Shown piece by piece: positions 1 to 8,330 of a stretch of 64,000 nucleotides of DNA. The notes under the pieces are model-generated. The model was not told the DNA's origin. It was given only the letters and a program-made list of their open reading frames with translations, and did no database searches. Numbering within the stretch: position 1 is the stretch's first letter; each line of letters starts with the position of its first letter. Origin of the DNA: Catenuloplanes indicus (GTDB taxonomy: Bacteria > Actinomycetota > Actinomycetes > Mycobacteriales > Micromonosporaceae); assembly GCF_030813715.1 (NCBI RefSeq), contig NZ_JAUSUZ010000001.1:6634001-6698000 (forward strand). Reading direction: 5' to 3'. The translations under genes and the position numbers were made by a program.

Positions 1-770
1 GCGTTTCGGTCGTCCCGGGCCTCGACGCGGCCGGCACGATCACCGCGGTAGGGCCGGGCGAGCGCCGGCTGAGCGTAGGCCAGCACGTCATGGCGATCGT
101 GAACCCGCGTCGGCCCGAGGGCGGCGCGCAGGCGGAAGAGATCGTCGTCCCGGCGGCATCGGTCGTCCCGGTTCCCGGCGGCATCGGCATCACCGAAGCG
201 GCGACGCTGCCCATGACCGGCCTGACCGCGCTGGAGGGCCTCCGGCTGCTCTCCCTGCCCGTCGGCGCCGTCCTCGCCGTCACGGGCGGAGCGGGACTGC
301 TGTCATCGTTGCTCATCCCGCTCGCGAAGCGGCAAGGCCTCCGGGTGATCGCGGACGCGAAGCCCGCGGACGAGGAACTGGTGCGGAGTTTCGGCGCTGA
401 CGAGGTCGTTCCCCGTGGCGAAGCATTCAACGGAGCGGTTCTCCAGCTCGCGCCCGGCGGCGTCGACGCCGTGTACGACACCGCGAACCTGACGCGCGCC
501 GTTCTTCCCGCCATCCGCCCAGGGGGCGCCATCGCAGTGATCCGCGGCTGGGACGACAGCGGGGATCCGGAGCGTGGCATCACCGTCCACCCGGTCAGCG
601 TCGGCAAGGCGTTCTCCGACACGGCGGGACTCGAACTCCTCGCCGCGGAGGCGGCCGCCGGCCGCATTCGTCTGCGCGTCGCTGAGACGTACGCCCCGGA
701 GAACGCACGAGCGGCGTACGAGCGAATGGAAGCGGGCGGGCTGAGGGGCCGCCTCGTCCTCACTTTCTAG
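1..770 (+). CDS. MDR-family NAD(P)H:quinone oxidoreductase-like protein (5' partial)
   Basis: The reading frame is open from the left edge of the window (VVPGLDAAGTITAVGPGE...), so the true start lies outside. The protein is a medium-chain dehydrogenase/reductase of the quinone-oxidoreductase type. It has the N-terminal GroES-like barrel remnant, then a Rossmann segment with an AVTGGAGLLSS nucleotide-binding turn, and a C-terminal part ending ERMEAGGLRGRLVLTF, as in zinc-independent MDRs. No zinc-ligand cysteines are visible. The expected role is NADPH-dependent reduction of quinones or enones in the cytosol; the substrate cannot be inferred. It converges on the HxlR gene. Confidence 0.85.
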   Translation, partial: VSVVPGLDAAGTITAVGPGERRLSVGQHVMAIVNPRRPEGGAQAEEIVVPAASVVPVPGGIGITEAATLPMTGLTALEGLRLLSLPVGAVLAVTGGAGLLSSLLIPLAKRQGLRVIADAKPADEELVRSFGADEVVPRGEAFNGAVLQLAPGGVDAVYDTANLTRAVLPAIRPGGAIAVIRGWDDSGDPERGITVHPVSVGKAFSDTAGLELLAAEAAAGRIRLRVAETYAPENARAAYERMEAGGLRGRLVLTF

Positions 771-855
771 AGGTTTTCCGCACCGGATGCGGGCCCGCGT
801 CGCCGGCTCCCGGCGACATCGCCACGCCGTACTCGTGATTGGCCGCGGGCCCGGA

Positions 856-1239
856 TCAGCCGCCGGTGTTCTCCCGGTGCGCGCGGATCTCAACCTGGTG
901 GTCGCCCGCCCACCGTACGAGCGCGGAAGCCGTCTCCAACAGGCTTTCTCCCAGGGGTGTCAGCGAATACTCCACCCGCGGTGGCACCTCGGCGTAGGCC
1001 TCGCGCCGCAGTAGTCCGTCCTCACCGAGCAGCCGCAACGTGACGGTCAGCATGCGCTGTGAGATCCCCGGCACGATCTGCATCAGTTCGGAGTAACGGC
1101 GAGGGCCGTCGCGCAGGTTGCCGATCACCAGCAGACTCCATTTGTCGCCGACCCGGTCGAGTATTTCACGGACGAATTCACCGTTGTCGGCCAGCAGGTC
1201 ACCGCAATCCTGCGCACGCGCCGCCCCGGTACCGCTCAT
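856..1239 (-). CDS. HxlR-family transcriptional regulator
   Basis: A 127-residue winged-helix protein with the HxlR hallmarks: ILDRVGDKWSLLVIGNLRDGPRRYSEL (recognition region), GISQRMLTVTLRLLGEDGLL and a basic, tyrosine-containing wing (VPPRVEYSLTPLG). Two starts are possible. The ATG at 1239 has AAGGAG about 10 bases upstream, while the ATG at 1248 would sit almost on top of that site, so 1239 is preferred. The gene is divergent from an azoreductase. HxlR proteins commonly control adjacent redox genes in response to quinones or aldehydes, so it probably regulates that gene and itself (inference). Confidence 0.9.
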   Translation of the reverse strand: MSGTGAARAQDCGDLLADNGEFVREILDRVGDKWSLLVIGNLRDGPRRYSELMQIVPGISQRMLTVTLRLLGEDGLLRREAYAEVPPRVEYSLTPLGESLLETASALVRWAGDHQVEIRAHRENTGG

Positions 1240-1240
1240 G

Positions 1241-1291
1241 ACGCACATTCTCCTTCGCTACGCACATGGATGTGCGCGCTGATACGCACAC
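1241..1291. promoter_or_regulatory. Inverted and direct repeats in HxlR/azoreductase divergent promoter
   Basis: A perfect inverted repeat CGCACAT-GG-ATGTGCG lies at 1261-1276. The half-site ACGCACAT also occurs at 1241-1248 and 1260-1267, and ACGCACAC at 1284-1291, giving spacings of 19 and 24 bases. It sits between the divergent starts, where a dimeric HxlR protein would bind. The role as operator is inferred. Confidence 0.5.
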
Positions 1292-1374
1292 GAAAGTGCC
1301 TTTTGTAAGAGCCGAAATTGCGGCGCATGATCTCACCACGCGCCACTCCCGCGCACTCCCACGAGAAGGAAACC

Positions 1375-2019
1375 ATGTCCTATTTGCTCCACATCGACGG
1401 TACCCTGTTCGACTCCGAGTCGATCTCCCGCCAGGTCGCCCGTACCTTCCGCGAGAACTGGAACGGGCGGGTCGTGCACCGCGATCTTGCCGCTTCTCCG
1501 GTGCCACACCTTACTGCTCCCGGCCTCACTGCCCGCCTCACCGATCCGGCCACGCACACGTCGGAGATCGCCGCGGCGCGAGGCATCCAGGACGAACTCA
1601 TCGACGAGTTCCTGGGCGCCGGCGGCTACCTGTTCACGGTGCCGCTGTACAACTACGGCGTACCGTCGGCCTTCAAGGCCTGGATCGACCAGGTTGCCGT
1701 CGTCGGTCGCACCATCGCCATTCCGGATGGCGTTCCGGCGCGGGGACGTCCGGCGCTCGTGGTCTCCTCCCGCGGCGGCGCCTACATGGAGGGAGCGTCC
1801 CACTACGGCCGCGACCACCTGGTCCCGCACCTGGAGACGATCCTCGGCCTGGAGATGGGCCTGGACCTCACCTTCATCACCCCGTCCTTCGGCCTCGCCC
1901 CGGTCGTCCCGCCGATGGCCGACCTGATCCCCATGCACGAAGCCTCCCTGGCCGAGTCCCACGAGCAGGCACGCAAGCTCGGCGAGTCCTTCTCCTTCCG
2001 CCCCGGGGCCGCCGCATGA
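1375..2019 (+). CDS. azoR: FMN-dependent NADH-azoreductase / quinone oxidoreductase
   Basis: 214 residues, a normal length for the AzoR/flavodoxin-like family. It opens MSYLLHIDGTLFDSESIS (phosphate-binding loop for FMN) and contains VPLYNYGVPSAFKAWIDQV, the signature segment around the flavin, then SSRGGAYMEG. It should reduce quinones and azo compounds by two-electron transfer from NADH. The start at 1375 is preceded by GAGAAGGAAACC, a good ribosome binding site; the in-frame ATG at 1318 has none. The stop overlaps the start of the following aldo/keto reductase relic (ATGA), so the two were once an operon. Confidence 0.88.
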   Translation: MSYLLHIDGTLFDSESISRQVARTFRENWNGRVVHRDLAASPVPHLTAPGLTARLTDPATHTSEIAAARGIQDELIDEFLGAGGYLFTVPLYNYGVPSAFKAWIDQVAVVGRTIAIPDGVPARGRPALVVSSRGGAYMEGASHYGRDHLVPHLETILGLEMGLDLTFITPSFGLAPVVPPMADLIPMHEASLAESHEQARKLGESFSFRPGAAA

Positions 2020-2275
2020 CCTCGTTGGGGGACCGGGAGGTCGGGCGGGCCGGCTACGGCGCGATGCGGCTGCAGTGGCCGCTCGACGACCGTGGCCGCG
2101 CCCTTCCCGATGCCGGCCCAGCGACCGGACGAGCTGCGTGCCCAGGTGGAGTCGAACCGCATGGCCCTGGGCGTGGAGCAGCTGCCGCTCGTGTACCTCC
2201 GTCGCTACGACGTCGGTCCCGGCCGGAATCGTCCTCACCCCGGAGGCGGCCGGCCTGCTCGACCGCGCCCTGTGA
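2016..2275 (+). pseudogene. Aldo/keto reductase relic (deleted and frameshifted)
   Basis: The frame starting at 2016 reads MTSLGDREVGRAGYGAMRLQ, the standard N-terminus of aldo/keto reductases. Homology then moves to another frame at about 2125-2210 (DELRAQVESNRMALGVEQLP, compare the family's LGVDRIDLYQLH region). It moves to a third frame near the end (IVLTPEAAGLLDRAL, stop at 2275). A complete AKR has about 280-330 residues, so most of the barrel is deleted. The relic overlaps the azoreductase stop by 4 bases. Confidence 0.7.
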
Positions 2276-2332
2276 CCAGCGGCCGCTCGTCAACGGCAGC
2301 CGGTGAACTCCTCGCGCACCAGTAAACGCAAA

Positions 2333-2364
2333 AGGCCCCATCTTCGTTGCCGAAGATGGGGCCT
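2333..2364 (-). terminator. Rho-independent terminator of the tRNA cluster
   Basis: A perfect 14-bp stem (AGGCCCCATCTTCG paired with 2351-2364) closes a 4-base loop. On the minus strand it is followed by TTTT. It lies directly downstream of the minus-strand tRNA genes. Confidence 0.88.
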
Positions 2365-2368
2365 GAGC

Positions 2369-2443
2369 TGGTGGGCGATACTGGGTTTGAACCAGTGACC
2401 TCTTCCGTGTCAAGGAAGCGCGCTCCCACTGCGCCAATCGCCC
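2369..2443 (-). tRNA. tRNA-Val (GAC anticodon)
   Basis: Read on the minus strand it folds as a cloverleaf: acceptor stem GGGCGAT/ATCGCCC, D arm GCGC-AGTGGGA-GCGC, anticodon arm CTTCC-TTGACAC-GGAAG (anticodon GAC) and a TTCAAAC T-loop. The discriminator A is followed by an encoded CCA (2369-2371), unlike its two neighbours. Confidence 0.96.
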
Positions 2444-2461
2444 TGGGCAAAACTACTGCCG

Positions 2462-2532
2462 AGGTGGAGACGGGATTTGAACCCGTGTACACGGCTTTGC
2501 AGGCCGTTGCCTCGCCTCTCGGCCACTCCACC
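2462..2532 (-). tRNA. tRNA-Cys (GCA anticodon)
   Basis: Minus-strand cloverleaf with acceptor GGTGGAG/CTCCACC, anticodon loop CTGCAAA (GCA), T-loop TTCAAAT and discriminator U, as expected for Cys. No CCA is encoded. It is 71 nt long and is the middle gene of a Gly-Cys-Val cluster, an order common in actinomycetes. Confidence 0.95.
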
Positions 2533-2567
2533 GAGGTGACCCCCGCGTGTTGTGGTGGCCGTCTCCG

Positions 2568-2640
2568 AGCGGACGACGGGATTCGAACCCGCGACCCTCA
2601 CCTTGGCAAGGTGATGCGCTACCAGCTGCGCTACGTCCGC
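2568..2640 (-). tRNA. tRNA-Gly (GCC anticodon)
   Basis: Minus-strand cloverleaf with acceptor GCGGACG/CGTCCGC, anticodon loop TTGCCAA (GCC) and T-loop TTCGAAT. No CCA is encoded. It is the first gene of the three-tRNA transcript that ends at the hairpin near 2333. Confidence 0.96.
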
Positions 2641-2794
2641 GTGCTATTCAGTTGGTTCGTACTGCTTGTCTTTCGTGTCGCTCAGGTCCCGTTTCCGTTC
2701 CCCGCTGACGAAGAGAACTTTAGCGGACCCCGGCGCCCACCTCCAAATCAGGGTCCCCCCGCGCGTCGCGCGGGGGGACGTGGACCGCGGGGAA

Positions 2795-3796
2795 CTATCC
2801 CCCGAGCAGCGTCAACGCCTCGGCGGCGCCGCGGTGGAGGGGGACCGGGTCGGTCTTGCGGGCGTTGGCGACGTTCAGTTCGGCGGCGGCGGGGGAGGCC
2901 TGGGTGATCTGGTCCTTGCGGTCGAAGAGGGCCCTGGTGAGCGCGCAGGCGACGTTCGCGTCGAGGTCGTTCTTCACCAGCAGGACGTTCGGGACGACGA
3001 CGGTCGGGGTGTCGGCGGGCAGCTTGTACGTCGCGGCCGGGATGACGCCCTGCTCGTACACCGGGTTGACCTGCTTCATCGCGGGGAGCAGCGGCGTGAT
3101 GTCGACGAATCGCACGGACGAGGCGGACGTGGTGAACAGGTCGGTCAGGTTGGGGGTGGGCAGGCCGCCGGACCAGAAGAACGCGTCGATGCTGCCGTCC
3201 TTGATGCCGTCGACGGTCTTGGTGAGGTCGAGGCGCTGGGCAGCGATGTCCGTGGCGGGGTCGAGGCCGGCCGCGGTGAGCAGGCGGTTGGCGATGACCT
3301 CGGTGCCGGAGCGCGGGGAGCCGGTGGAGACGCGCTTGCCGCGCATGGAGGCCACGTCCGTGATGCCGGCGGACGTACGCGCGATCACCTGGGTGTAGTT
3401 GGTGTGGATGCGGGAGAGCGCGGCGACCGGCTGGGGCGAGGAGAAGGCGCCGGCGCCGTTGACCGCGTCGGCGGCCGTGTCGGCCAGCGAGAACGCCACG
3501 CCGTACGTACCGGCGACGAGCTGTTGGATGTTCTGCACGGACGCGCCGGTCTCGGCGGCGGTCGCCTTGACGGTGCCGCCGGTGGCGGTCGAGATCTGTT
3601 CGGCGAACGCGTTGCCCATCGTGTAGTAGACGCCGCCGACGTTGCCGGTGGCGATGCCGATTCGGGTCTCGGCCGCGACCTGGCACGTCACCTCGCCGCC
3701 GGTGTCCGTGGCGGCCCGGTCCTGCCGCCCTCCGCACCCGCTGGTCACCAGCAACAATGCCAGAGCAGACCCCACAACCGCTTCGACGGTACGCAT
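2795..3796 (-). CDS. TAXI-family TRAP transporter solute-binding lipoprotein
   Basis: 333 residues. An N-terminal signal ending LLLVTSGCGG has a lipobox-like Cys for membrane anchoring. The mature part is a TAXI-type periplasmic-binding-protein fold (IGIATGNVGGVYYTMGNAFAEQI, YGVAFSLADTAADAVNG, GKRVSTGSPRSGTEVIANRLL). It should capture a carboxylate or similar solute for the adjacent TRAP permease; the ligand is unknown. The ATG at 3796 overlaps the permease stop by one base (TGATG) with GGAGG-rich sequence upstream, so translation is probably coupled. A TTG one codon earlier is less likely. Confidence 0.9.
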   Translation of the reverse strand: MRTVEAVVGSALALLLVTSGCGGRQDRAATDTGGEVTCQVAAETRIGIATGNVGGVYYTMGNAFAEQISTATGGTVKATAAETGASVQNIQQLVAGTYGVAFSLADTAADAVNGAGAFSSPQPVAALSRIHTNYTQVIARTSAGITDVASMRGKRVSTGSPRSGTEVIANRLLTAAGLDPATDIAAQRLDLTKTVDGIKDGSIDAFFWSGGLPTPNLTDLFTTSASSVRFVDITPLLPAMKQVNPVYEQGVIPAATYKLPADTPTVVVPNVLLVKNDLDANVACALTRALFDRKDQITQASPAAAELNVANARKTDPVPLHRGAAEALTLLGG

Positions 3797-5841
3797 CAAG
3801 CCTCTCCTCCCCGTTCGGACGACCCGGCGGACGTTTCAGCAGAAGAACGAGCCGGCACGGCGGTGAGCACCACGGCGGCCACGACGAGCACCGCCCCGGC
3901 CGCGATGCCGGCCGGGTCGAGGTAGAGCAGCAGCAGCCCGCCCAGCGCGGCGCACACCCGCGCGGGCACCCCGGCCGGGCCGGCGCCGAGCACCCACCCG
4001 CCGGTCGCCACGGCCAGCGCGGCCACGCCGGCCAGCGCGGCGGCCGTCGCCCACAGCACGTTCAGCAGTGGGCCGCGGCCGAGCAGGTACGACCCGGCGG
4101 GCGTCAGCACGAACGCGATCGGCACCAGGAACGCGGGCAGCGCGTACCGCAGCGCCTGCCACATGGTGGGCACGATCCGCCCGCCGGTGATCGAGGCGGC
4201 GCCGACCGCGGCCAGTGCGGTCGGTGGCGTCACCTCGGAGAGCACCGAGTAGTAGAAGACGAACATGGCGACGGCCGGTGCGGGCACGCCGAGCTGGAGC
4301 AGCGCGGGGCCGACGATGACCCAGCCGATGATGAACGACGCGGTGACCGGCACGGCCAGGCCGAGCAGGCTGAGCGCCACGGCCGCGGCGAGCACGGTCA
4401 GTGCCAGCACCACGGCCGGGTGGTCCGCGATCGCCTGCGCGGCCCCGATCAGCCAGGCGGCCAGCTTCGTACCCAGGCCGGTCTTGGTGGTGGTGGCGGT
4501 GATGACGCCGGCGGCGGCGCAGACCGCGGCGACCGGCAGCACCCCGCGGGTCCCGGCGGCGAGCGCGGTCGCGGTCGAGCGCACGGTCGGCCGGGTGCGC
4601 GGGTCGAGGAACGCCAGCGCGAACGCGGCGAGCGTGGCGAACACGACCGCGCGGGTGGCGGTGACGCCGGCGGCGAGCAGCACCACGATCAGGATCAGGG
4701 ACGAGAAGTGGTAGCCGAACCGGGCCAGCAGCCGCCACGGCGACCCGGCCTCGACCTCGACCGGGCGGGTGCCGAGCCTGCGGGCGTCGATCTCGACCGC
4801 CAGCAGGATGCCGAGGTAGTACAGGATCGTCGGGATCATCGCCCAGCCGAGCACGGTCAGGTAGGAGACCTGGGTGTACTCCGCGACGATGAACGCGGCC
4901 GCGCCGAGCGTGGGCGGGGACAGGATCGCACCGACGCCGGCCGCGGCGAGCATGCCGCCGGCGCGTTCCGCGGGGTAGCCGGCGCGGCGCAGGATCGGCC
5001 AGGTGACCGCGCCGACGCTGACCGCGGTGGCGGTGCCGGAGCCGGAGACCGTGCCGAGCAGGAAACCGGCGGTGACCGCGGTGCGGCCGGCGGCGCTGCG
5101 CGAGCGGCGGAACGCGGCCACGGACAGGTCGACGAAGAACCGGCCGGCGCCGGACAGGTCGAGAACCGCGCCGTAGAGCGTGAACAGCACGATGTACGTG
5201 GCGGCGACGTCCAGCGGCGTGCCGTAGAACCCGCTGCCGGAGTTGTAGAGCGCGTCCACGATCTGCGCGAAGTCCAGCCCGAGGTGCGCGATCGCGTAGT
5301 CCTGCGGCAGCAGCCCGCCGTAGTAGCCGTACGCCAGGAAGACAAGGCAGACCACGGGCAGGGCCCAGCCGGTGGTACGCCGGGCGGCCTCCAGCACGAG
5401 CAGCAGCAGCGCGGCGCCGAGCAGCACGTCGACCGGGTCGAGCAGGCCCTGCCGGTCGAGGAAGCCGTCGTACCCGCCGCGGAACGGCAGCACCGGGTAG
5501 AGGCAGACCGCGGCCGCGAGTACGGCGAGGACCCAGTCCGCGATCGCGGGCCGGTCGCCGCCGCCGAGCAGGGCGAGGCGCGCGCCGGACCGGTAGGCGA
5601 CGAAGACCAGCGGCAGCACACCGGCCAGGAAGACGATGAGGTAGAACTGACTGCCCTGGGGCATCGGCCGGAACACCTGCCACAGCGCGAGCAGCGAGAT
5701 CGCGAGCGCGACGCCGCCGACCGCCCGCGCGGGACCGCCGCGCAGCTCCCGGGAGGGGCGTTCCTCGTCGTCGAACGCGGGTTCCGGAACGGGGTCGCGC
5801 GCGACGGCGGGACGCGTGGCCGGGCCTCCACCGTCCAACAT
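3796..5841 (-). CDS. TRAP transporter fused permease (DctQM type)
   Basis: 681 residues with about 16 predicted hydrophobic helices. A DctQ-like four-helix N-terminal region is fused to a DctM-like domain containing GSGTATAVSVGAVTWPILRR and GAILSPPTLGAAAFIVAEYTQ. Fused permeases of this type pair with TAXI binding proteins, which is exactly the neighbour here. Together they would form a sodium-driven, binding-protein-dependent secondary importer in the cell membrane. It is divergent from a TetR regulator, a likely controller. Confidence 0.92.
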   Translation of the reverse strand: MLDGGGPATRPAVARDPVPEPAFDDEERPSRELRGGPARAVGGVALAISLLALWQVFRPMPQGSQFYLIVFLAGVLPLVFVAYRSGARLALLGGGDRPAIADWVLAVLAAAVCLYPVLPFRGGYDGFLDRQGLLDPVDVLLGAALLLLVLEAARRTTGWALPVVCLVFLAYGYYGGLLPQDYAIAHLGLDFAQIVDALYNSGSGFYGTPLDVAATYIVLFTLYGAVLDLSGAGRFFVDLSVAAFRRSRSAAGRTAVTAGFLLGTVSGSGTATAVSVGAVTWPILRRAGYPAERAGGMLAAAGVGAILSPPTLGAAAFIVAEYTQVSYLTVLGWAMIPTILYYLGILLAVEIDARRLGTRPVEVEAGSPWRLLARFGYHFSSLILIVVLLAAGVTATRAVVFATLAAFALAFLDPRTRPTVRSTATALAAGTRGVLPVAAVCAAAGVITATTTKTGLGTKLAAWLIGAAQAIADHPAVVLALTVLAAAVALSLLGLAVPVTASFIIGWVIVGPALLQLGVPAPAVAMFVFYYSVLSEVTPPTALAAVGAASITGGRIVPTMWQALRYALPAFLVPIAFVLTPAGSYLLGRGPLLNVLWATAAALAGVAALAVATGGWVLGAGPAGVPARVCAALGGLLLLYLDPAGIAAGAVLVVAAVVLTAVPARSSAETSAGSSERGGEA

Positions 5842-5874
5842 GATCGGACTTTACCGCGCCATTTCCCGTTTGTA

Positions 5875-5907
5875 ACGGTCGATCCCGAGAACACATTTCT
5901 CGACCGT
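5875..5907. promoter_or_regulatory. Inverted repeat between TRAP and TetR genes
   Basis: ACGGTCGA (5875-5882) and its reverse complement TCGACCGT (5900-5907) are separated by 17 bases in the divergent promoter region. A second short dyad, TCCCA-TGG-TGGGA, follows at 5913-5925. Either could be the TetR operator; this is inferred from position only. Confidence 0.35.
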
Positions 5908-5991
5908 GGTAATCCCATGGTGGGAATTTGCGGGCCAACGGTAGCCCGAAAGCGACACGGCGCCGGTATGAGTGACGTAAAGGGGGCATCC

Positions 5992-6627
5992 GTGAACTGG
6001 TATTCATCGGCTACGGTGTGTTTCGTGACCAGACGCCTAGCCGAGGTGCGCCTCGACGCATTACTGCGCACAGCCTGCGACGTCATCGCCGAACGCGGCC
6101 TCGCGAACACGCGGACCGCCGATGTCGCACGTGCGGCCGGTGTCAGTCAGGCACTCGTCTTCTACCATTTCGCCACCAAGGAACGACTGCTCGCTCAGGC
6201 ATTCGCCTATGCGACCGAGCAGGACCTGCAGAAGCTCGATGCCATCCTGAAGTCCGCCGCGCCGCCGCTGGACCGGCTGCGCAAGCTGGTGCGCCTTTAC
6301 ACGCCCGGCACGCGCGCCAAGGCGTGGACCATGTGGATCGACGGCTGGTCCGAGTCCCCGCGCACGCCCGAGCTGGAGAAGATCTCCCGCCGTCGCGTGC
6401 TGCGCTGGCGGGAGGCGGTCCGCGAGGTCATCTCCGACGGCGTCCGGGACGGCTCGTTCACGTGCGAGGACGCGCAGGGCGCCGCCTGGCGCATCACGTC
6501 CCTGATCGACGGTCTCGCGGTCCAGGCCTCCGCGCACCCGCGAATAGTGCCGAAGGCCGCGATCGGCGGCTGGGTCAATGAGGCCGTCGCCCGCGAGCTC
6601 ACCCTCACTCCGGAACAGCTGGCCTGA
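5992..6627 (+). CDS. TetR-family transcriptional regulator
   Basis: A 211-residue TetR protein. The N-terminal helix-turn-helix reads DVIAERGLANTRTADVARAAGVSQALVFYHFATKERLL. The C-terminal part (WTMWIDGWSESPRTPELEKISRRRVLRWREAVREVI) resembles BetI-like ligand-binding domains. The GTG at 5992 has AGGGGG 5 bases upstream, so it is chosen over the ATG at 5968 and the GTG at 6025, which lack such a site. It is divergent from the TRAP transporter genes and probably represses them (inference). Confidence 0.9.
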   Translation: MNWYSSATVCFVTRRLAEVRLDALLRTACDVIAERGLANTRTADVARAAGVSQALVFYHFATKERLLAQAFAYATEQDLQKLDAILKSAAPPLDRLRKLVRLYTPGTRAKAWTMWIDGWSESPRTPELEKISRRRVLRWREAVREVISDGVRDGSFTCEDAQGAAWRITSLIDGLAVQASAHPRIVPKAAIGGWVNEAVARELTLTPEQLA

Positions 6628-6841
6628 CGGTCAGTCCCATCAAAGGCTGTGCGCACCGGTTCCACCGGACCGGCCACATGCCGGTACGGGCGTGCCGGGC
6701 GCGCAGCGTGCACCAGACCGTGTCATGTGTGCCGCGGGGCAGATCGGCGCTGAGCACCGGGACCCCACCGGCCGTGACCGCCTCGCGAATGCCGGTGAGA
6801 CCGAGTCCGCCGAGATCCGCGTGGCCGAGGAGATCGGACAT
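6605..6841 (-). pseudogene. Short ORF resembling the N-terminus of DUF4253 proteins
   Basis: 78 residues starting MSDLLGHADLGGLGLTGIRE and including DTVWCTLRARHARTGMWPV, which resembles the N-terminal portion of DUF4253-type hypothetical proteins. The similarity then stops and the frame ends within about 20 residues. A GGAG sits 8 bases before the ATG. It overlaps the 3' end of the TetR gene by 23 bases. It is probably a decayed remnant, although a real small protein is not excluded; the family match is from memory of the pattern. Confidence 0.3.
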
Positions 6842-6923
6842 TCGCGCGCTCCAGGGCTGGGACCGGCGGATATGCGGCGGCCAGATTAGCGGTCGGGCGC
6901 CGGAGTGGGATAACGATTTACCG

Positions 6924-8156
6924 GTGAGGATCACCCGTACCCGTGCCGTGGCTGTCGGTCTAGTGGTGTTGCTGGCCGCGATCGTGGGCGGGGTAGTGGT
7001 CGCGCGGCAGGAGAGTCGGCCGGTGATCGCCGCGGAACCGTGGGAGGCGGCGGCGCCGACGGTGCTGGACCCGATGCCGGGCGGGGCGTTCCGGCATCCG
7101 GGGGTGCTGGTGGGGGCGGACGACCTGGCGCGGGTCAAGGGAGAGATCGACGGCGGGGCGGAGCCATGGGCGTCCGCGTTCGCGCAGATGGCGGGCACGC
7201 GCTACGGGAACGCGGACTGGCGACCGAGGCCGCGCGCGGTGGTGGAGTGCGGGCCGTACTCGAACCCGGATCTAGGCTGCGTGGACGAGGCGGAGGACGG
7301 CGTCGCGGCGTACACCCAGGCCCTGCTCTGGCAGGTGACCGGCGACGAGAGGCACGCGCGGGCCGCGATCCGGATCATCGACGCGTGGGCGGCCGTGCTG
7401 GAGCGGCACACGAACGTGAACGGCCCGCTGCAGTCGGCGTGGTCGGCGGTGCCGATGGTGCGCGCGGCCGAACTGATCCGGTACGGCTACGACGGCTGGG
7501 ACCCGGCGCCGGCCGCGGCGATGTTCCGGGAGGTCTACCTGCCCGAGGTGATCGGCGGCGCGACCTGGACGAACGGCAACTGGGAACTGATCATGATGGA
7601 GGCGGCGACCGGGATCGCGGTCTTCCTGGACGACCGGGCGTCGTTCGACCGCGCGGTGGACCGCCTCCGCAGCCGGATCAAAGCCTATGTATACCTTGAA
7701 TCCGACGGTCCGCTGCCGGTTGCGCCGCCCGGGGAGACGAACGTGCCGGAGGAGCGGCTGATCTCGTACTGGCACGGGCAGCGCGACCTCCGGGACGGCG
7801 TCACGCAGGAGACCTGCCGGGACTTCGGGCACGCCGGCTGGGGCCTGTCCGCGGCGTCGCACGTGGCGGAGACCGCGCGGCTGCAGGGTGTGGACCTGTG
7901 GTCGGAGATCGCGCCGCGGATGACGGCCGCGCTGGAGCTGCACATGCCGTACGCGCTGGGCGAACCGGCACCGTCCTGGCTGTGCGACGGCGAGCCGGAC
8001 ACCGAGTCCTACGCACCGCTGCCCGAGGCGGCCCGCCACCACCTGGTGGACCGCCTCGGGCTCGAGCTGCCGGCCACCACCGCGTACGTCCGGCGATATC
8101 GCCCCGCGGAGGCGGCCTACTTCTTCGCGTGGGAGACCGTCACCCACGGCGGCTGA
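6924..8156 (+). CDS. Membrane-anchored/secreted alginate-lyase-family protein
   Basis: 410 residues from the GTG at 6924. The N-terminus is a basic start plus a hydrophobic segment (AVAVGLVVLLAAIVGGVVVA), that is, a signal peptide or anchor. The rest has the alpha/alpha-barrel alginate lyase pattern: HPGVLVGADDLARVKGEI, TNGNWELIMMEAATGIAVF and CRDFGHAGWGLSAASHVAE. It should cleave uronate-containing polysaccharide outside the cell, but related actinobacterial proteins are mostly uncharacterised, so the substrate is open. The start is uncertain because no strong ribosome binding site is visible; in-frame ATG codons upstream give non-protein-like sequence. Confidence 0.78.
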   Translation: MRITRTRAVAVGLVVLLAAIVGGVVVARQESRPVIAAEPWEAAAPTVLDPMPGGAFRHPGVLVGADDLARVKGEIDGGAEPWASAFAQMAGTRYGNADWRPRPRAVVECGPYSNPDLGCVDEAEDGVAAYTQALLWQVTGDERHARAAIRIIDAWAAVLERHTNVNGPLQSAWSAVPMVRAAELIRYGYDGWDPAPAAAMFREVYLPEVIGGATWTNGNWELIMMEAATGIAVFLDDRASFDRAVDRLRSRIKAYVYLESDGPLPVAPPGETNVPEERLISYWHGQRDLRDGVTQETCRDFGHAGWGLSAASHVAETARLQGVDLWSEIAPRMTAALELHMPYALGEPAPSWLCDGEPDTESYAPLPEAARHHLVDRLGLELPATTAYVRRYRPAEAAYFFAWETVTHGG

Positions 8157-8330
8157 CTCACGGCTCGGTCACCTCGGCCGGGCCCGGGCCGGATCCTCGC
8201 GGTCGTAGGAGGTGAGGACGGCGGCGAGCTGACCGAGCAGACGGTCCGCGTCCAGGCCGGTGAGGCACTTCTCCAGCAGCCGGCACGTGCGGCGGATCCG
8301 CCGGGGCGGCGTCCCCTGGACGATGGCGGT

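Noticed and set aside
2347-2907. Plus-strand frame containing VGDTGFEPVTSS-like sequence
   Set aside because: This is the antisense of tRNA genes, a well-known false-protein pattern.
3757-5990. Long plus-strand open frame reading into the TetR gene
   Set aside because: The part before 5992 is antisense to the TRAP permease and is Arg/Gly/Glu-rich without homology; only the TetR portion is real.
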